A stretch of 64,000 nt of DNA from Streptomyces sp. NBC_01669 (GTDB lineage: Bacteria > Actinomycetota > Actinomycetes > Streptomycetales > Streptomycetaceae): NCBI RefSeq assembly GCF_026339735.1, contig NZ_JAPEQG010000001.1, positions 992,001-1,056,000 of the forward strand, given 5' to 3'. Every line of letters begins with the position of its first letter. The first letter of the stretch is position 1. Below, one piece after another: positions 57,165-64,000 of the stretch. The translations under genes were made by a program, and so were the position numbers. The notes beneath the pieces are model-generated. The model saw only the letters and a list, made by a program, of their open reading frames with translations. It was not told where the DNA came from and ran no database searches.

Positions 57165-58517
57165 ATGTCCCCCATCTCCGGCCGTTCTCCCCGGAAAACC
57201 GCCTCGCTCCCCAGAATCATCATGGTGAGCAGCGCCGGCTCGGCCATCGAGTGGTTCGATTTCTTCATCTACGGCACGGCCGCCGCACTGGTCTTCAACA
57301 GACTGTTCTTCCCGGCGACCGATCCCCTGGTCGGAACTCTGCTCGCCTTCACTACATTCGCCATCGGTTTCGTCGCCCGCCCGCTCGGCGGCATCGTCTT
57401 CGGGCATTTCGGTGACCGGGTGGGGCGCAAGCCGGCCCTGGTGACGGCCCTGTTCCTGATGGGCGGCTCGACCACTCTGATCGGTCTGCTGCCGACGTAC
57501 GACACGATCGGGGTCGCCGCGCCTGTGCTCCTGGTGCTGCTCCGGCTGGTCCAGGGCATCGCGGTCGGCGGCCAGTGGGGCGGCGCCGTGCTGATCGCCA
57601 CGGAGAACGCCCCGCAGGGGCGCCGCGGCCTCTACGGCAGCTTCGCCCAGCTGGGCGTGCCGGCCGGGCTGATGCTCTCCAGCCTGGTCTTCCTGCTGAC
57701 CACGTCCTTGCTCGACGAGCGGCAGTTCACCTCCTGGGGGTGGCGTGTGCCGTTCCTGTGCAGCATCGCGCTGATCGTGGTGGCGGTCTTCGCCCAGTTC
57801 CAGCTGGAGGAGACGGCCGACAGCGGGCGGGCGCGGCAGAGCGGCGAGAACTCCGGCGCCTCGCGCTCGCCCGTGATCGAGGTGCTGCGCAAGCACCCCA
57901 GGAACGTCGCCCTGGCCGCAGGCGCGGTCATCATCATCGGCGCGGGCTTCTACCTCTTCGTCACCTACATGCTGGCGTACGGCACCGAGGTCCTCGGCAT
58001 GCCCAAGAGCACCGTCCTCAACGGCGTCCTCGTCGGCGCCGCGCTCCAGGTGCCCGCGCTGATGGCCTTCGGCACGCTCTCCGACCGGGTCGGCCGGCGC
58101 AAGGTCTACCTGGCGGGTGCCCTCGGCATGGGGGTGTGGGCCTACCCGGCCTTCCTGCTGATGAACACCGGGCGCTGGCCCCTGGTCACCCTCTCCCTGG
58201 TGGTCGGCCAGCTGCTCTTCGCCGCGATGTACGGACCGCAGGCCGCCTTCTTCTCCGAGCTGTTCTCGGCGCGGGTGCGATACACCGGCGCGTCGCTCGG
58301 CTACCAGCTCGGTGTGATGGTCGGCGGAGCGTTCACGCCGATCCTCGCGACCTGGCTGTACGCGCGGTACGAGTCGTTCGTCCCGGTCGCGGGCTTCCTG
58401 GCGCTCGCGGCAGCGGTCTCCTGCGTGTGCGTGCTGGTCCTCAGCGAGACCTACCGCGAGGACCCGTCCCCCACTCCGGCGGACCCCGACACGGAACCGA
58501 GCCTGACGGCTCGCTGA
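57165..58517 (+). CDS. MHS-family MFS transporter
   Basis: 450 aa from the ATG at 57165 (GGAG 8 nt upstream; in-frame ATGs at 57105 and 57147 are alternatives). Signatures: IEWFDFFIYGTAAALVFNRL, GHFGDRVGRKPALVTALFLM and LVQGIAVGGQWGGAVLIATE. It is similar to the transporter at 46.8 kb along its length (paralogues). The substrate is probably a carboxylate or similar metabolite. It stands alone before a strong terminator, not in an enzyme operon. Confidence 0.88.
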   Translation: MSPISGRSPRKTASLPRIIMVSSAGSAIEWFDFFIYGTAAALVFNRLFFPATDPLVGTLLAFTTFAIGFVARPLGGIVFGHFGDRVGRKPALVTALFLMGGSTTLIGLLPTYDTIGVAAPVLLVLLRLVQGIAVGGQWGGAVLIATENAPQGRRGLYGSFAQLGVPAGLMLSSLVFLLTTSLLDERQFTSWGWRVPFLCSIALIVVAVFAQFQLEETADSGRARQSGENSGASRSPVIEVLRKHPRNVALAAGAVIIIGAGFYLFVTYMLAYGTEVLGMPKSTVLNGVLVGAALQVPALMAFGTLSDRVGRRKVYLAGALGMGVWAYPAFLLMNTGRWPLVTLSLVVGQLLFAAMYGPQAAFFSELFSARVRYTGASLGYQLGVMVGGAFTPILATWLYARYESFVPVAGFLALAAAVSCVCVLVLSETYREDPSPTPADPDTEPSLTAR

Positions 58518-58534
58518 CAGCCGCCCCGCCCCGT

Positions 58535-58574
58535 GCCCGGGCGACCGCAGGCCGTACGCCGCGGTCGCCCGGGC
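58535..58574 (+). terminator. Terminator after the second MHS transporter
   Basis: Perfect 14-bp stem (58535-58548 with 58561-58574) and 12-nt loop, 17 bases after the stop. Confidence 0.85.
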
Positions 58575-58639
58575 CGCCGTGCGTTCGAGGTCCGGACTAC
58601 CGCGTCCCCGCGGCCTCCGTCCGGCAAGCTGCGAAGCGC

Positions 58640-58817
58640 CGCCGGCGGAGGCGGAGGCACCTGCCCGGTCGCATGGAGCTCCGGCACGTCGTACGCCCCC
58701 GGCAACGTCGTCTCGTACGCGGGCCACAAGTACACCGCCACCTACTACTCCACCGGCGCCGTGCCGAACGGCCCCAGCTCCTGGGCGGTGTGGCGCGACG
58801 ACGGTGTCTGTGCCTGA
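58640..58817 (+). pseudogene. Orphan CBM5/12 chitin-binding module (chitinase tail relic)
   Basis: CPVAWSSGTSYAPGNVVSYA then GHKYTATYYSTGAVPNGPSS and WAVWRDDGVCA is a complete C-terminal carbohydrate-binding module of family 5/12, with the aromatic face and the Cys pair. No catalytic domain or secretion signal precedes it; the upstream sequence includes a terminator. It is most simply the end of a lost chitinase gene that kept its reading frame and terminator. Confidence 0.75.
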
Positions 58818-58843
58818 CCCCGCCTCCGCGGTGTGACTCCGCC

Positions 58844-58882
58844 CGGGTTTCCGCCTCTCCATCCGGGGGTGGCGGAAGCCCG
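58844..58882 (+). terminator. Terminator after the chitin-binding relic
   Basis: A 12-bp stem with one G-U pair (58844-58855 with 58871-58882) lies 26 bases after the relic's stop codon, matching a former gene end. Confidence 0.7.
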
Positions 58883-58943
58883 TCGGCCCGCGTAATCACC
58901 CTCAGTATGTGAGGCCGACGCAGGGCTGCGAGCGGAGGACGAG

Positions 58944-60680
58944 ATGCGGGTACCGGACGACACTTTCATCACCGAGGCGGAGCTGCGGCCGGAGATAGGT
59001 CAGTCGTGGCGCCGGTCGTTGCTCAGCGGGCTGCGGCCGGACACCACGCTCCGGCTGGAGCCGCAGATCGACATCGACCTGCGCGGGCGGCTGCGCGTGG
59101 CGGCCGGGCCCGTGCTCGACCAGATCACGCAGGAGCTGGACGGCACCGGCTACGGCATTCTGCTCGCCGACAGCGGGGCGAGGATCGTCGCCCGGCGGTT
59201 CGGCGAGGCCCGCCTGGGCTCGGCGTTCGACCGGGCCGGGGTCGTCATCGGCAGCCGGTTCCAGGAGGAGACCACCGGGACCAACTCGATCGCCACGGTC
59301 TTCGAGCTACGGCGCGGCTTCGCGGTCCTGGGCGAGGAGCACTATGTCGAGTCGCTCAAGCGCTTCTCCTGCTACGGCCACCCCCTCTTCAGCAGGATCA
59401 CCGGACGCCTCGAAGGGGTCCTGGACATCACCTGCCCTGCCGAGCTGGCGAATCCGCTGCTGGCACCGTTCCTGAGGCGGGCCGCCCGCGAGATCGAACA
59501 GCGGCTGCTCCAGGGCGCTCGGGAGGCCGAGCAGCGACTGCTGGCCGCCTACCAGTCGGCATCGGCCGGCGGGCGTCGAGCCGTGGCGGCGCTCGCCGAC
59601 GGGGTGGTCATGGCCAGCACCGCGGCGATGGAGCTGCTCGACCCGTCCGACCACGCGGTGCTGCGGAGTCTCGCGGCCGATCTGTCCGCGGGCTCCCGTC
59701 CGGTCCACCGGAACCTGGAGCTCACCTCCGGGCGCAGGGTCGCCGTGACCTTGGAGCCCGTGATCGGCACGGGCGGTGTCCTGGTGACGGTGGACGATCG
59801 GACCGAACCCCGGCCTATGGTGCCGCGCAGCAGGGAACGCACGGTCTCGCCTGTGTCGGTGCGGGCCGCCGAGTTCGAACGGCTCCGCTTGGCCCGCAGG
59901 CCCGTGCTGATCAGCGGCGAGCCGGGCACCGGCCGGACGGCCACGGCGGACCTGCTTGCCGAAGGCCTCTCGGTGTGCCGGCTGGACGCCGTCGAGCTCA
60001 GCGGAACCGGAGCTGCGGAGCTCGCCCTGCGAATCTCCGCCGCGAACGCCGAGACGGTCGTGGTCGAGGATGTGCATCTGCTCCCTCCCCCGCTGGTCGC
60101 CCAGGTGGCCCGGCTGCTGCGCGACCAGGACGCCTGGACCGTGCTGACCAGCGCCCCGGTGGCCGGACTCGCTCCCGAGCACGCCGCCCTGGCCGCGCGC
60201 TGCCTGGCCCGGATCGAGCTGCCCCCGCTACGCGCCCGGCGCGAGGAACTGCCCTCTCTGATCGGCATGTTCACCGAGCGACTGCGGCCGGAAGCCCGGC
60301 TGCGGTTCACCCCGCAGGCGCTCGAAGCCCTGGCCGCGCATCCTTGGCCGGGCAATCTGCACGAGCTGCGCGAGGTGCTGCTACACGTCCTGCACCGCCG
60401 CTCGGCCGGCGACGTCACCCGGAACGACCTGCCACCGGTCTTGCGCGAAGCGGCCCGTGTACGCGGGCTGAGCCTGGTGGAGCGTGCCGAGTACGAGACG
60501 ATCGTCGCCGCTCTGCGCAGCTGCTACGGGAACAAGGTGCACGCCGCTCGCATGCTCGGAATCGGCCGGGCCACGCTCTACCGGCGCATCCGCGCGCTGG
60601 GCATCGACGACGGCGTCTCGGCGCCGCCGGTGTCCCCGAACGCCCCGCTGTCTCAGATTGCGACAGTTACGGGCGGGTGA
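58944..60680 (+). CDS. AcoR-like GAF/AAA/Fis-type transcriptional regulator of the mycofactocin locus
   Basis: 578 aa with GGAGGAC upstream. An N-terminal sensor (about 15-215) of the AcoR type includes SLKRFSCYGHPLFSRITGRL then EGVLDITCPAELANPLLAPF. A reduced AAA-like domain (about 310-480) has VLISGEPGTGRTATADLLAE (Walker A) and a VVEDVHLLPP-type Walker B, but no GAFTGA sigma-54-contact loop is visible. The C-terminal Fis-type HTH is AALRSCYGNKVHAARMLGIG then RATLYRRIRALG. Streptomyces lacks sigma-54, so it must act with sigma-70-type polymerase. Such regulators often accompany alcohol/aldehyde dehydrogenases. It lies 71 bp before the ALDH gene. Confidence 0.85.
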   Translation: MRVPDDTFITEAELRPEIGQSWRRSLLSGLRPDTTLRLEPQIDIDLRGRLRVAAGPVLDQITQELDGTGYGILLADSGARIVARRFGEARLGSAFDRAGVVIGSRFQEETTGTNSIATVFELRRGFAVLGEEHYVESLKRFSCYGHPLFSRITGRLEGVLDITCPAELANPLLAPFLRRAAREIEQRLLQGAREAEQRLLAAYQSASAGGRRAVAALADGVVMASTAAMELLDPSDHAVLRSLAADLSAGSRPVHRNLELTSGRRVAVTLEPVIGTGGVLVTVDDRTEPRPMVPRSRERTVSPVSVRAAEFERLRLARRPVLISGEPGTGRTATADLLAEGLSVCRLDAVELSGTGAAELALRISAANAETVVVEDVHLLPPPLVAQVARLLRDQDAWTVLTSAPVAGLAPEHAALAARCLARIELPPLRARREELPSLIGMFTERLRPEARLRFTPQALEALAAHPWPGNLHELREVLLHVLHRRSAGDVTRNDLPPVLREAARVRGLSLVERAEYETIVAALRSCYGNKVHAARMLGIGRATLYRRIRALGIDDGVSAPPVSPNAPLSQIATVTGG

Positions 60681-60704
60681 ACGGGAGGATATTCCCTGTC
60701 ATGC

Positions 60705-60726
60705 CCGTGTGACATCCGGCACACGG
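60705..60726. promoter_or_regulatory. Dyad operator candidate for the mycofactocin-locus operon
   Basis: CCGTGTG and CACACGG form perfect 7-bp arms separated by 8 bases, in the short gap between the AcoR-like regulator and the aldehyde dehydrogenase. The position fits activator binding at the promoter of the ALDH-ADH-mft genes. Confidence 0.6.
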
Positions 60727-60751
60727 AACGTCCCTTTCCCTGGAGACTGGT

Positions 60752-62248
60752 GTGACTGACGCTTCCCGATTCCCTCTGCTGAAGCCGGTGCGGGACTTCA
60801 TCGCGACCGAGCGGAAGCTGCTCATCGGCGGCGAGTGGGTGTCCTCGCTGAGCGGTGAGACGTTCGCGACGTACGACCCGGCCACGGGCAGCCGGATCAC
60901 CGACGTCGCCAAGGGCGGTCCGGCGGACGTCGATCGGGCGGTGGCCGCCGCCCGCAAGGCCTTCGAGGAGGGCCCCTGGCCGCAGCTGACCCCGTCCGAG
61001 CGGCAGCGGCTGATCTGGCGGATCGGCGACGTGCTGCTGGAGCGCGCGGAGGAGTTCGGGCAGCTGGAGGCACTGGACAACGGCAAGTCGGCCGGAGTGG
61101 CACAGGCCGTGGACGTGGCATGGGCGGCCGACCTGTTCCACTACTACGCCGGGTGGGCCACGAAGATCGAGGGCCGGACTGTTCCGGTGTCGGTGCCGTG
61201 GGTGCCCGGTGGCCGGTTCCACGCGTACACGCTGCGCGAGCCCGTCGGTGTGTGCGGCCAGATCATCCCGTGGAACTTCCCGCTGCTGATGGCCGCCTTC
61301 AAGATCCCGGCCGCGCTCGCGGCCGGCAACACCGTCGTCCTGAAGCCCGCCGAGCAGACTCCGCTCACCGCGCTGCTGCTCGGCGAGGTGATCAACGAGA
61401 TCCTGCCGCCGGGCGTCGTCAACATCGTCACCGGCTACGGCGATGCGGGGGCCGCGCTCGCCGCCCACGACGACGTGGACAAGGTGGCGTTCACCGGCTC
61501 CACCGACGTCGGCAAGAAGATCGTCGCGGCGGCGGGCGGGAACCTCAAGAAGGTCTCCCTCGAACTGGGCGGCAAGAGTCCGCAGATCGTCTACGCCGAC
61601 GCCGACCTGGAGCTCGCCGTTCCGGGCACGGCCAACGCCTGGCTCTTCAATCACGGCCAGTGCTGCGTGGCCGGCACCCGGCTCTATGTCGAGGACTCCA
61701 TCTTCGCCGAGTTCACCCGCGCGGTCGCGGACTTCGTGGCCCACGTGAAGATCGGTCCGGGTCTGGACCCGGCCACTCAGCTCGGCCCGCTGGTCTCCCA
61801 AGAACAGCTGGACCGGGTCACCGGCTACATCCGCGAGGGCCTGGCCGACGGCGCCCGCGCGCTGACCGGCGGCAACCAGGTCGGCGACCGGGGCTACTTC
61901 GTGGAGCCGACGGTCCTGGTGGACGTGCGGCCCGAGATGAGCGTCGTACGCGAGGAGATCTTCGGCCCGGTGGTGGTGGCCGCCCCGTTCAACGCGAAGC
62001 GGGGCGTGATCGCCGAGGCCAACGACTCGCCCTACGGGCTCGCGGCCGGGGTGTGGACCCAGGACGTCTCCAAGGCCCACCGCGTCGCGAGCCAACTCCA
62101 GGCCGGCACGGTCTGGGTGAACTGCTACAACGCGTTCGACACCGCGCTCCCCTTCGGCGGCTACAAGCAGTCCGGCTGGGGCCGCGAGCTCGGTGCGGCC
62201 GCGCTCGAGCAGTACACGCAGACGAAGGCCGTCAACATCCAGCTTTGA
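60752..62248 (+). CDS. Aldehyde dehydrogenase of the mycofactocin locus
   Basis: 498 aa from the GTG at 60752. Motifs: VCGQIIPWNFPLLMAAFKIP (about 168-187), VAFTGSTDVGKKIV, VSLELGGKSPQIVY with the base Glu (about 270) and the nucleophile Cys in FNHGQCCVAGTRLY (about 303). The family matches acetaldehyde/betaine-type NAD-dependent dehydrogenases. Between the regulator and the NDMA-type alcohol dehydrogenase it would oxidise the aldehyde made by that enzyme. Confidence 0.9.
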   Translation: MTDASRFPLLKPVRDFIATERKLLIGGEWVSSLSGETFATYDPATGSRITDVAKGGPADVDRAVAAARKAFEEGPWPQLTPSERQRLIWRIGDVLLERAEEFGQLEALDNGKSAGVAQAVDVAWAADLFHYYAGWATKIEGRTVPVSVPWVPGGRFHAYTLREPVGVCGQIIPWNFPLLMAAFKIPAALAAGNTVVLKPAEQTPLTALLLGEVINEILPPGVVNIVTGYGDAGAALAAHDDVDKVAFTGSTDVGKKIVAAAGGNLKKVSLELGGKSPQIVYADADLELAVPGTANAWLFNHGQCCVAGTRLYVEDSIFAEFTRAVADFVAHVKIGPGLDPATQLGPLVSQEQLDRVTGYIREGLADGARALTGGNQVGDRGYFVEPTVLVDVRPEMSVVREEIFGPVVVAAPFNAKRGVIAEANDSPYGLAAGVWTQDVSKAHRVASQLQAGTVWVNCYNAFDTALPFGGYKQSGWGRELGAAALEQYTQTKAVNIQL

Positions 62249-62368
62249 GCCAGGCCCTCGGGGCCGCCGTCACAGCCGGTCCCGAGCTCCCCCGCGTCGT
62301 CCGCACACATGCTCCCCCACCTGCCCGCGGTCCACGCCCGTCAGCGTCACCCAGGAGGTAGAGCCTTC

Positions 62369-63481
62369 ATGAAGACCCGAGCCGCAGTCCTCACCGAGAT
62401 CGGCAAGCCCTTCGAGATCGTCGAGCTGGACCTGGACGAGCCCAGCACCGGCGAGGTGCTCATCCGCTTCGTCGCCGCCGGACTGTGCCACTCCGACCTG
62501 CATCTGAGCGACGGCGACCTGCCGCCCCGCTTCCCCATCGTCGGCGGTCACGAGGGCGCCGGCGTCATCGAGAAGGTCGGCCCCGGCGTCACCAAGGTCA
62601 AGCCGGGCGACCACGTGGTGTGCAGCTTCATCCCCAACTGCGGCCACTGCCGCTACTGCTCCACCGGCCGCCAGAACCTGTGCGACATGGGCGCCACCAT
62701 CCTCGAGGGCAGCATGCCCGACGGCACCTTCCGTTTCCACAAGGACGGCGTCGAGTACGGAGCGATGTGCATGCTCGGCAGCTTCTCCCAGTACGGGGTG
62801 ATCTCCGAGCACTCGGTGGTCAAGGTCGACCCCGGCCTGCCGCTGGAGACGGCCGTCCTGGTCGGCTGCGGTGTGCCGACCGGCTGGGGCACCGCCACCA
62901 ACGCGGGCGGCGTCCGGCCGGGCGACACCGTGGTGATCTACGGCGTCGGCGGCCTCGGCATCAACACCGTGCAGGCCTCGGTGGTCGTCGGCGCCAAGCA
63001 CGTCGTGGCCGTCGATCCGGTGGGCTTCAAGCGGGACACCGCGATCCGGATGGGTGCCACCCATGCCGTCGCCACCGCCGAAGCGGCGCAGCAGCTGGTC
63101 GGCGAGCTGACGCGCGGTCAGGGTGCTGACCAGGCGCTCATCCTGGTCGGCACGGTCACCGAAGAGGTCGTCTCCGCCGCCTTCGACGTCGTCGGCAAGG
63201 GCGGAACGGTCGTGGTGACCGGACTGGCCGACCCCGCAAAGCTGACCGTCCACGTCTCCGGCGCGGTCCTCACCCTGTGGGAGAAGACCATCAAGGGCAC
63301 GCTCTTCGGCAGCTGCAACCCGCAGTACGACATCAAGAAGCTACTCGGTCTCTACCAGTCGGGCCACCTCAAGCTGGACGAGCTGGTGACCCGGCGGTAC
63401 TCGCTGGACGAGGTGAACCAGGGCTACCAGGACCTCGTCGACGGCAAGAACATCCGCGGCGTGCTGGTGCACGAGCACTGA
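62369..63481 (+). CDS. NDMA-dependent zinc alcohol dehydrogenase (mycofactocin-associated)
   Basis: 370 aa from the ATG at 62369 with AGGAGGT upstream. Zinc and catalytic motifs: AAGLCHSDLHLSDG (catalytic Cys/His), GGHEGAGVIEKVGPGV, and the structural-zinc cluster IPNCGHCRYCSTGRQNLCDM. The NAD motif is VVIYGVGGLGINTVQASVVV (about 190-209). Family relatives (NDMA-dependent alcohol/methanol-type dehydrogenases) hold NADH tightly and need an external acceptor, now understood to be mycofactocin. It is immediately upstream of mftA, with only 88 bp between. Confidence 0.9.
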   Translation: MKTRAAVLTEIGKPFEIVELDLDEPSTGEVLIRFVAAGLCHSDLHLSDGDLPPRFPIVGGHEGAGVIEKVGPGVTKVKPGDHVVCSFIPNCGHCRYCSTGRQNLCDMGATILEGSMPDGTFRFHKDGVEYGAMCMLGSFSQYGVISEHSVVKVDPGLPLETAVLVGCGVPTGWGTATNAGGVRPGDTVVIYGVGGLGINTVQASVVVGAKHVVAVDPVGFKRDTAIRMGATHAVATAEAAQQLVGELTRGQGADQALILVGTVTEEVVSAAFDVVGKGGTVVVTGLADPAKLTVHVSGAVLTLWEKTIKGTLFGSCNPQYDIKKLLGLYQSGHLKLDELVTRRYSLDEVNQGYQDLVDGKNIRGVLVHEH

Positions 63482-63569
63482 CGCGTCGCGGCGAGCGGGG
63501 CGCCGCCCAGGAGCGGGCGGCGCCCCCGTCCATCCGCCCCCCTTCCCACGAGCACGAATGAGGCACACC

Positions 63570-63746
63570 ATGCGCGAAGCAACCGCCCACACCATCAACC
63601 ACACCGAAGTCGACGCCGACTTCACGTCCGGGATCGTCACCGACGCCACCTCCGGCCTCGCCTCGCAGATCAACCTGCCGGCGGATGGGCTGGAGGACCT
63701 GCTGGTCGAAGAGGTCTCCATCGACGGCATGTGCGGCGTCTACTGA
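63570..63746 (+). CDS. mftA: Mycofactocin precursor peptide MftA
   Basis: 58 aa from the ATG at 63570 (GAGG 6 nt upstream); an in-frame ATG at 63558 without a site would give 62 aa. The C-terminus VEEVSIDGMCGVY is the diagnostic MftA core; MftC modifies the terminal Val-Tyr and MftE cuts before it. The N-terminal leader (HTINHTEVDADFTSGIV...) is longer than the roughly 30-aa mycobacterial form. The next gene, mftB, begins 14 bases on. This marks the locus as a mycofactocin redox-cofactor cluster. Confidence 0.95.
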   Translation: MREATAHTINHTEVDADFTSGIVTDATSGLASQINLPADGLEDLLVEEVSIDGMCGVY

Positions 63747-63760
63747 CGGGGCACCGGGAC

Positions 63761-64000
63761 GTGACCACCTTCGACCCGGACCTGCCCCACAGGTGCTCGC
63801 CCAGCGTCGCGCTGCGCCCGGAGCCCTTCGGCGCCCTGGCCTACCACTTCGGCACACGCCGGCTGTCCTTCCTGAAGACACCGGAGCTGGTCGAGCTGGT
63901 GACCGCACTGGGCGACCACACCGACGTCCGCACCGCCCTGGCGGCCTCTCCCGTTCCCCGGGCGCAGCACGGTGCCTACCTCGCCGCCCTGGCCGGGCTC
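63761..64000 (+). CDS. mftB: Mycofactocin chaperone MftB, 3' partial
   Basis: From the GTG at 63761 an open frame of 80 codons runs to the window edge without a stop. It reads SVALRPEPFGALAYHFGTRR then LSFLKTPELVELVTALGDHT and ALAASP. This is the RRE-type peptide-binding MftB, which presents MftA to the radical SAM enzyme MftC. RPEPFGALAYHFGTRRLSFL is the conserved segment. Only the last roughly 10-20 residues should be missing. mftC, mftD, mftE and mftF would be expected beyond the edge. Confidence 0.9.
   Translation, partial: MTTFDPDLPHRCSPSVALRPEPFGALAYHFGTRRLSFLKTPELVELVTALGDHTDVRTALAASPVPRAQHGAYLAALAGL

Overview
The DNA is very GC-rich with strong third-position GC bias, GTG starts, short ATGA/GTGA operon overlaps, and families typical of Streptomyces (SCO2400-family protein, DUF6480 protein, Rox monooxygenase, IS701 and IS630 relics). 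It reads as an accessory stretch of a Streptomyces chromosome. No rRNA, tRNA, CRISPR array or prophage was seen. Functions are assigned by reading motifs; no database search was run.

Layout. 0-4 kb: a large secreted S53 peptidase, cut by the left edge, ending at a strong terminator. 4.3-15 kb: a degraded zone with intact genes (GNAT, epimerase-like oxidoreductase, lamin-tail protein, NIPSNAP protein, NHL-like protein, histidine phosphatase, SCO2400-family protein) between relics of integrases, an ArsR regulator and IS630/IS701 transposases. It also holds a 202-bp MITE with intact inverted repeats and a TTA duplication. 15.7-18.1 kb: a DUF6480-like small membrane protein and a rifampin monooxygenase (rox) preceded by a rifamycin-associated element. 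18.3-24.6 kb: an MFS relic, a DAO-family amine oxidase, a PaaX relic, TetR, an amidohydrolase and LacI; two promoter regions share a dyad. 24.7-30 kb: a complete five-gene Opp/Dpp-type ABC operon behind a perfect LacI-type palindrome, closed by a strong terminator. 30-36.6 kb: relics (group II intron RT, ECF sigma, alpha/beta hydrolase, IS4) around a phosphodiester glycosidase and a Ser/Thr kinase fused to a solute-binding domain.

36.7-53.8 kb is a branched-acid and CoA catabolic island. It has a GAF histidine kinase and response regulator, an acyl-CoA ligase, and an acyl-CoA dehydrogenase / hydroxyisobutyryl-CoA hydrolase / enoyl-CoA hydratase operon. It also has LuxR and LysR regulators, 3-hydroxyisobutyrate dehydrogenase, an MHS transporter, an aldehyde dehydrogenase, a class III CoA-transferase, a split B12-dependent acyl-CoA mutase and a lone ABC ATPase. 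The set fits valine/isobutyrate breakdown plus uptake and rearrangement of a carboxylated acyl-CoA. 53.9-58.9 kb: a multidomain PP2C phosphatase, a frameshifted DUF35 gene, a second MHS transporter and an orphan chitin-binding module.

58.9-64 kb is the front of a mycofactocin locus: an AcoR-like activator without a visible sigma-54 contact motif, an aldehyde dehydrogenase, an NDMA-type alcohol dehydrogenase, the precursor mftA (ending IDGMCGVY) and mftB, cut by the right edge. Together they suggest alcohol-to-aldehyde-to-acid oxidation using the peptide-derived cofactor mycofactocin.
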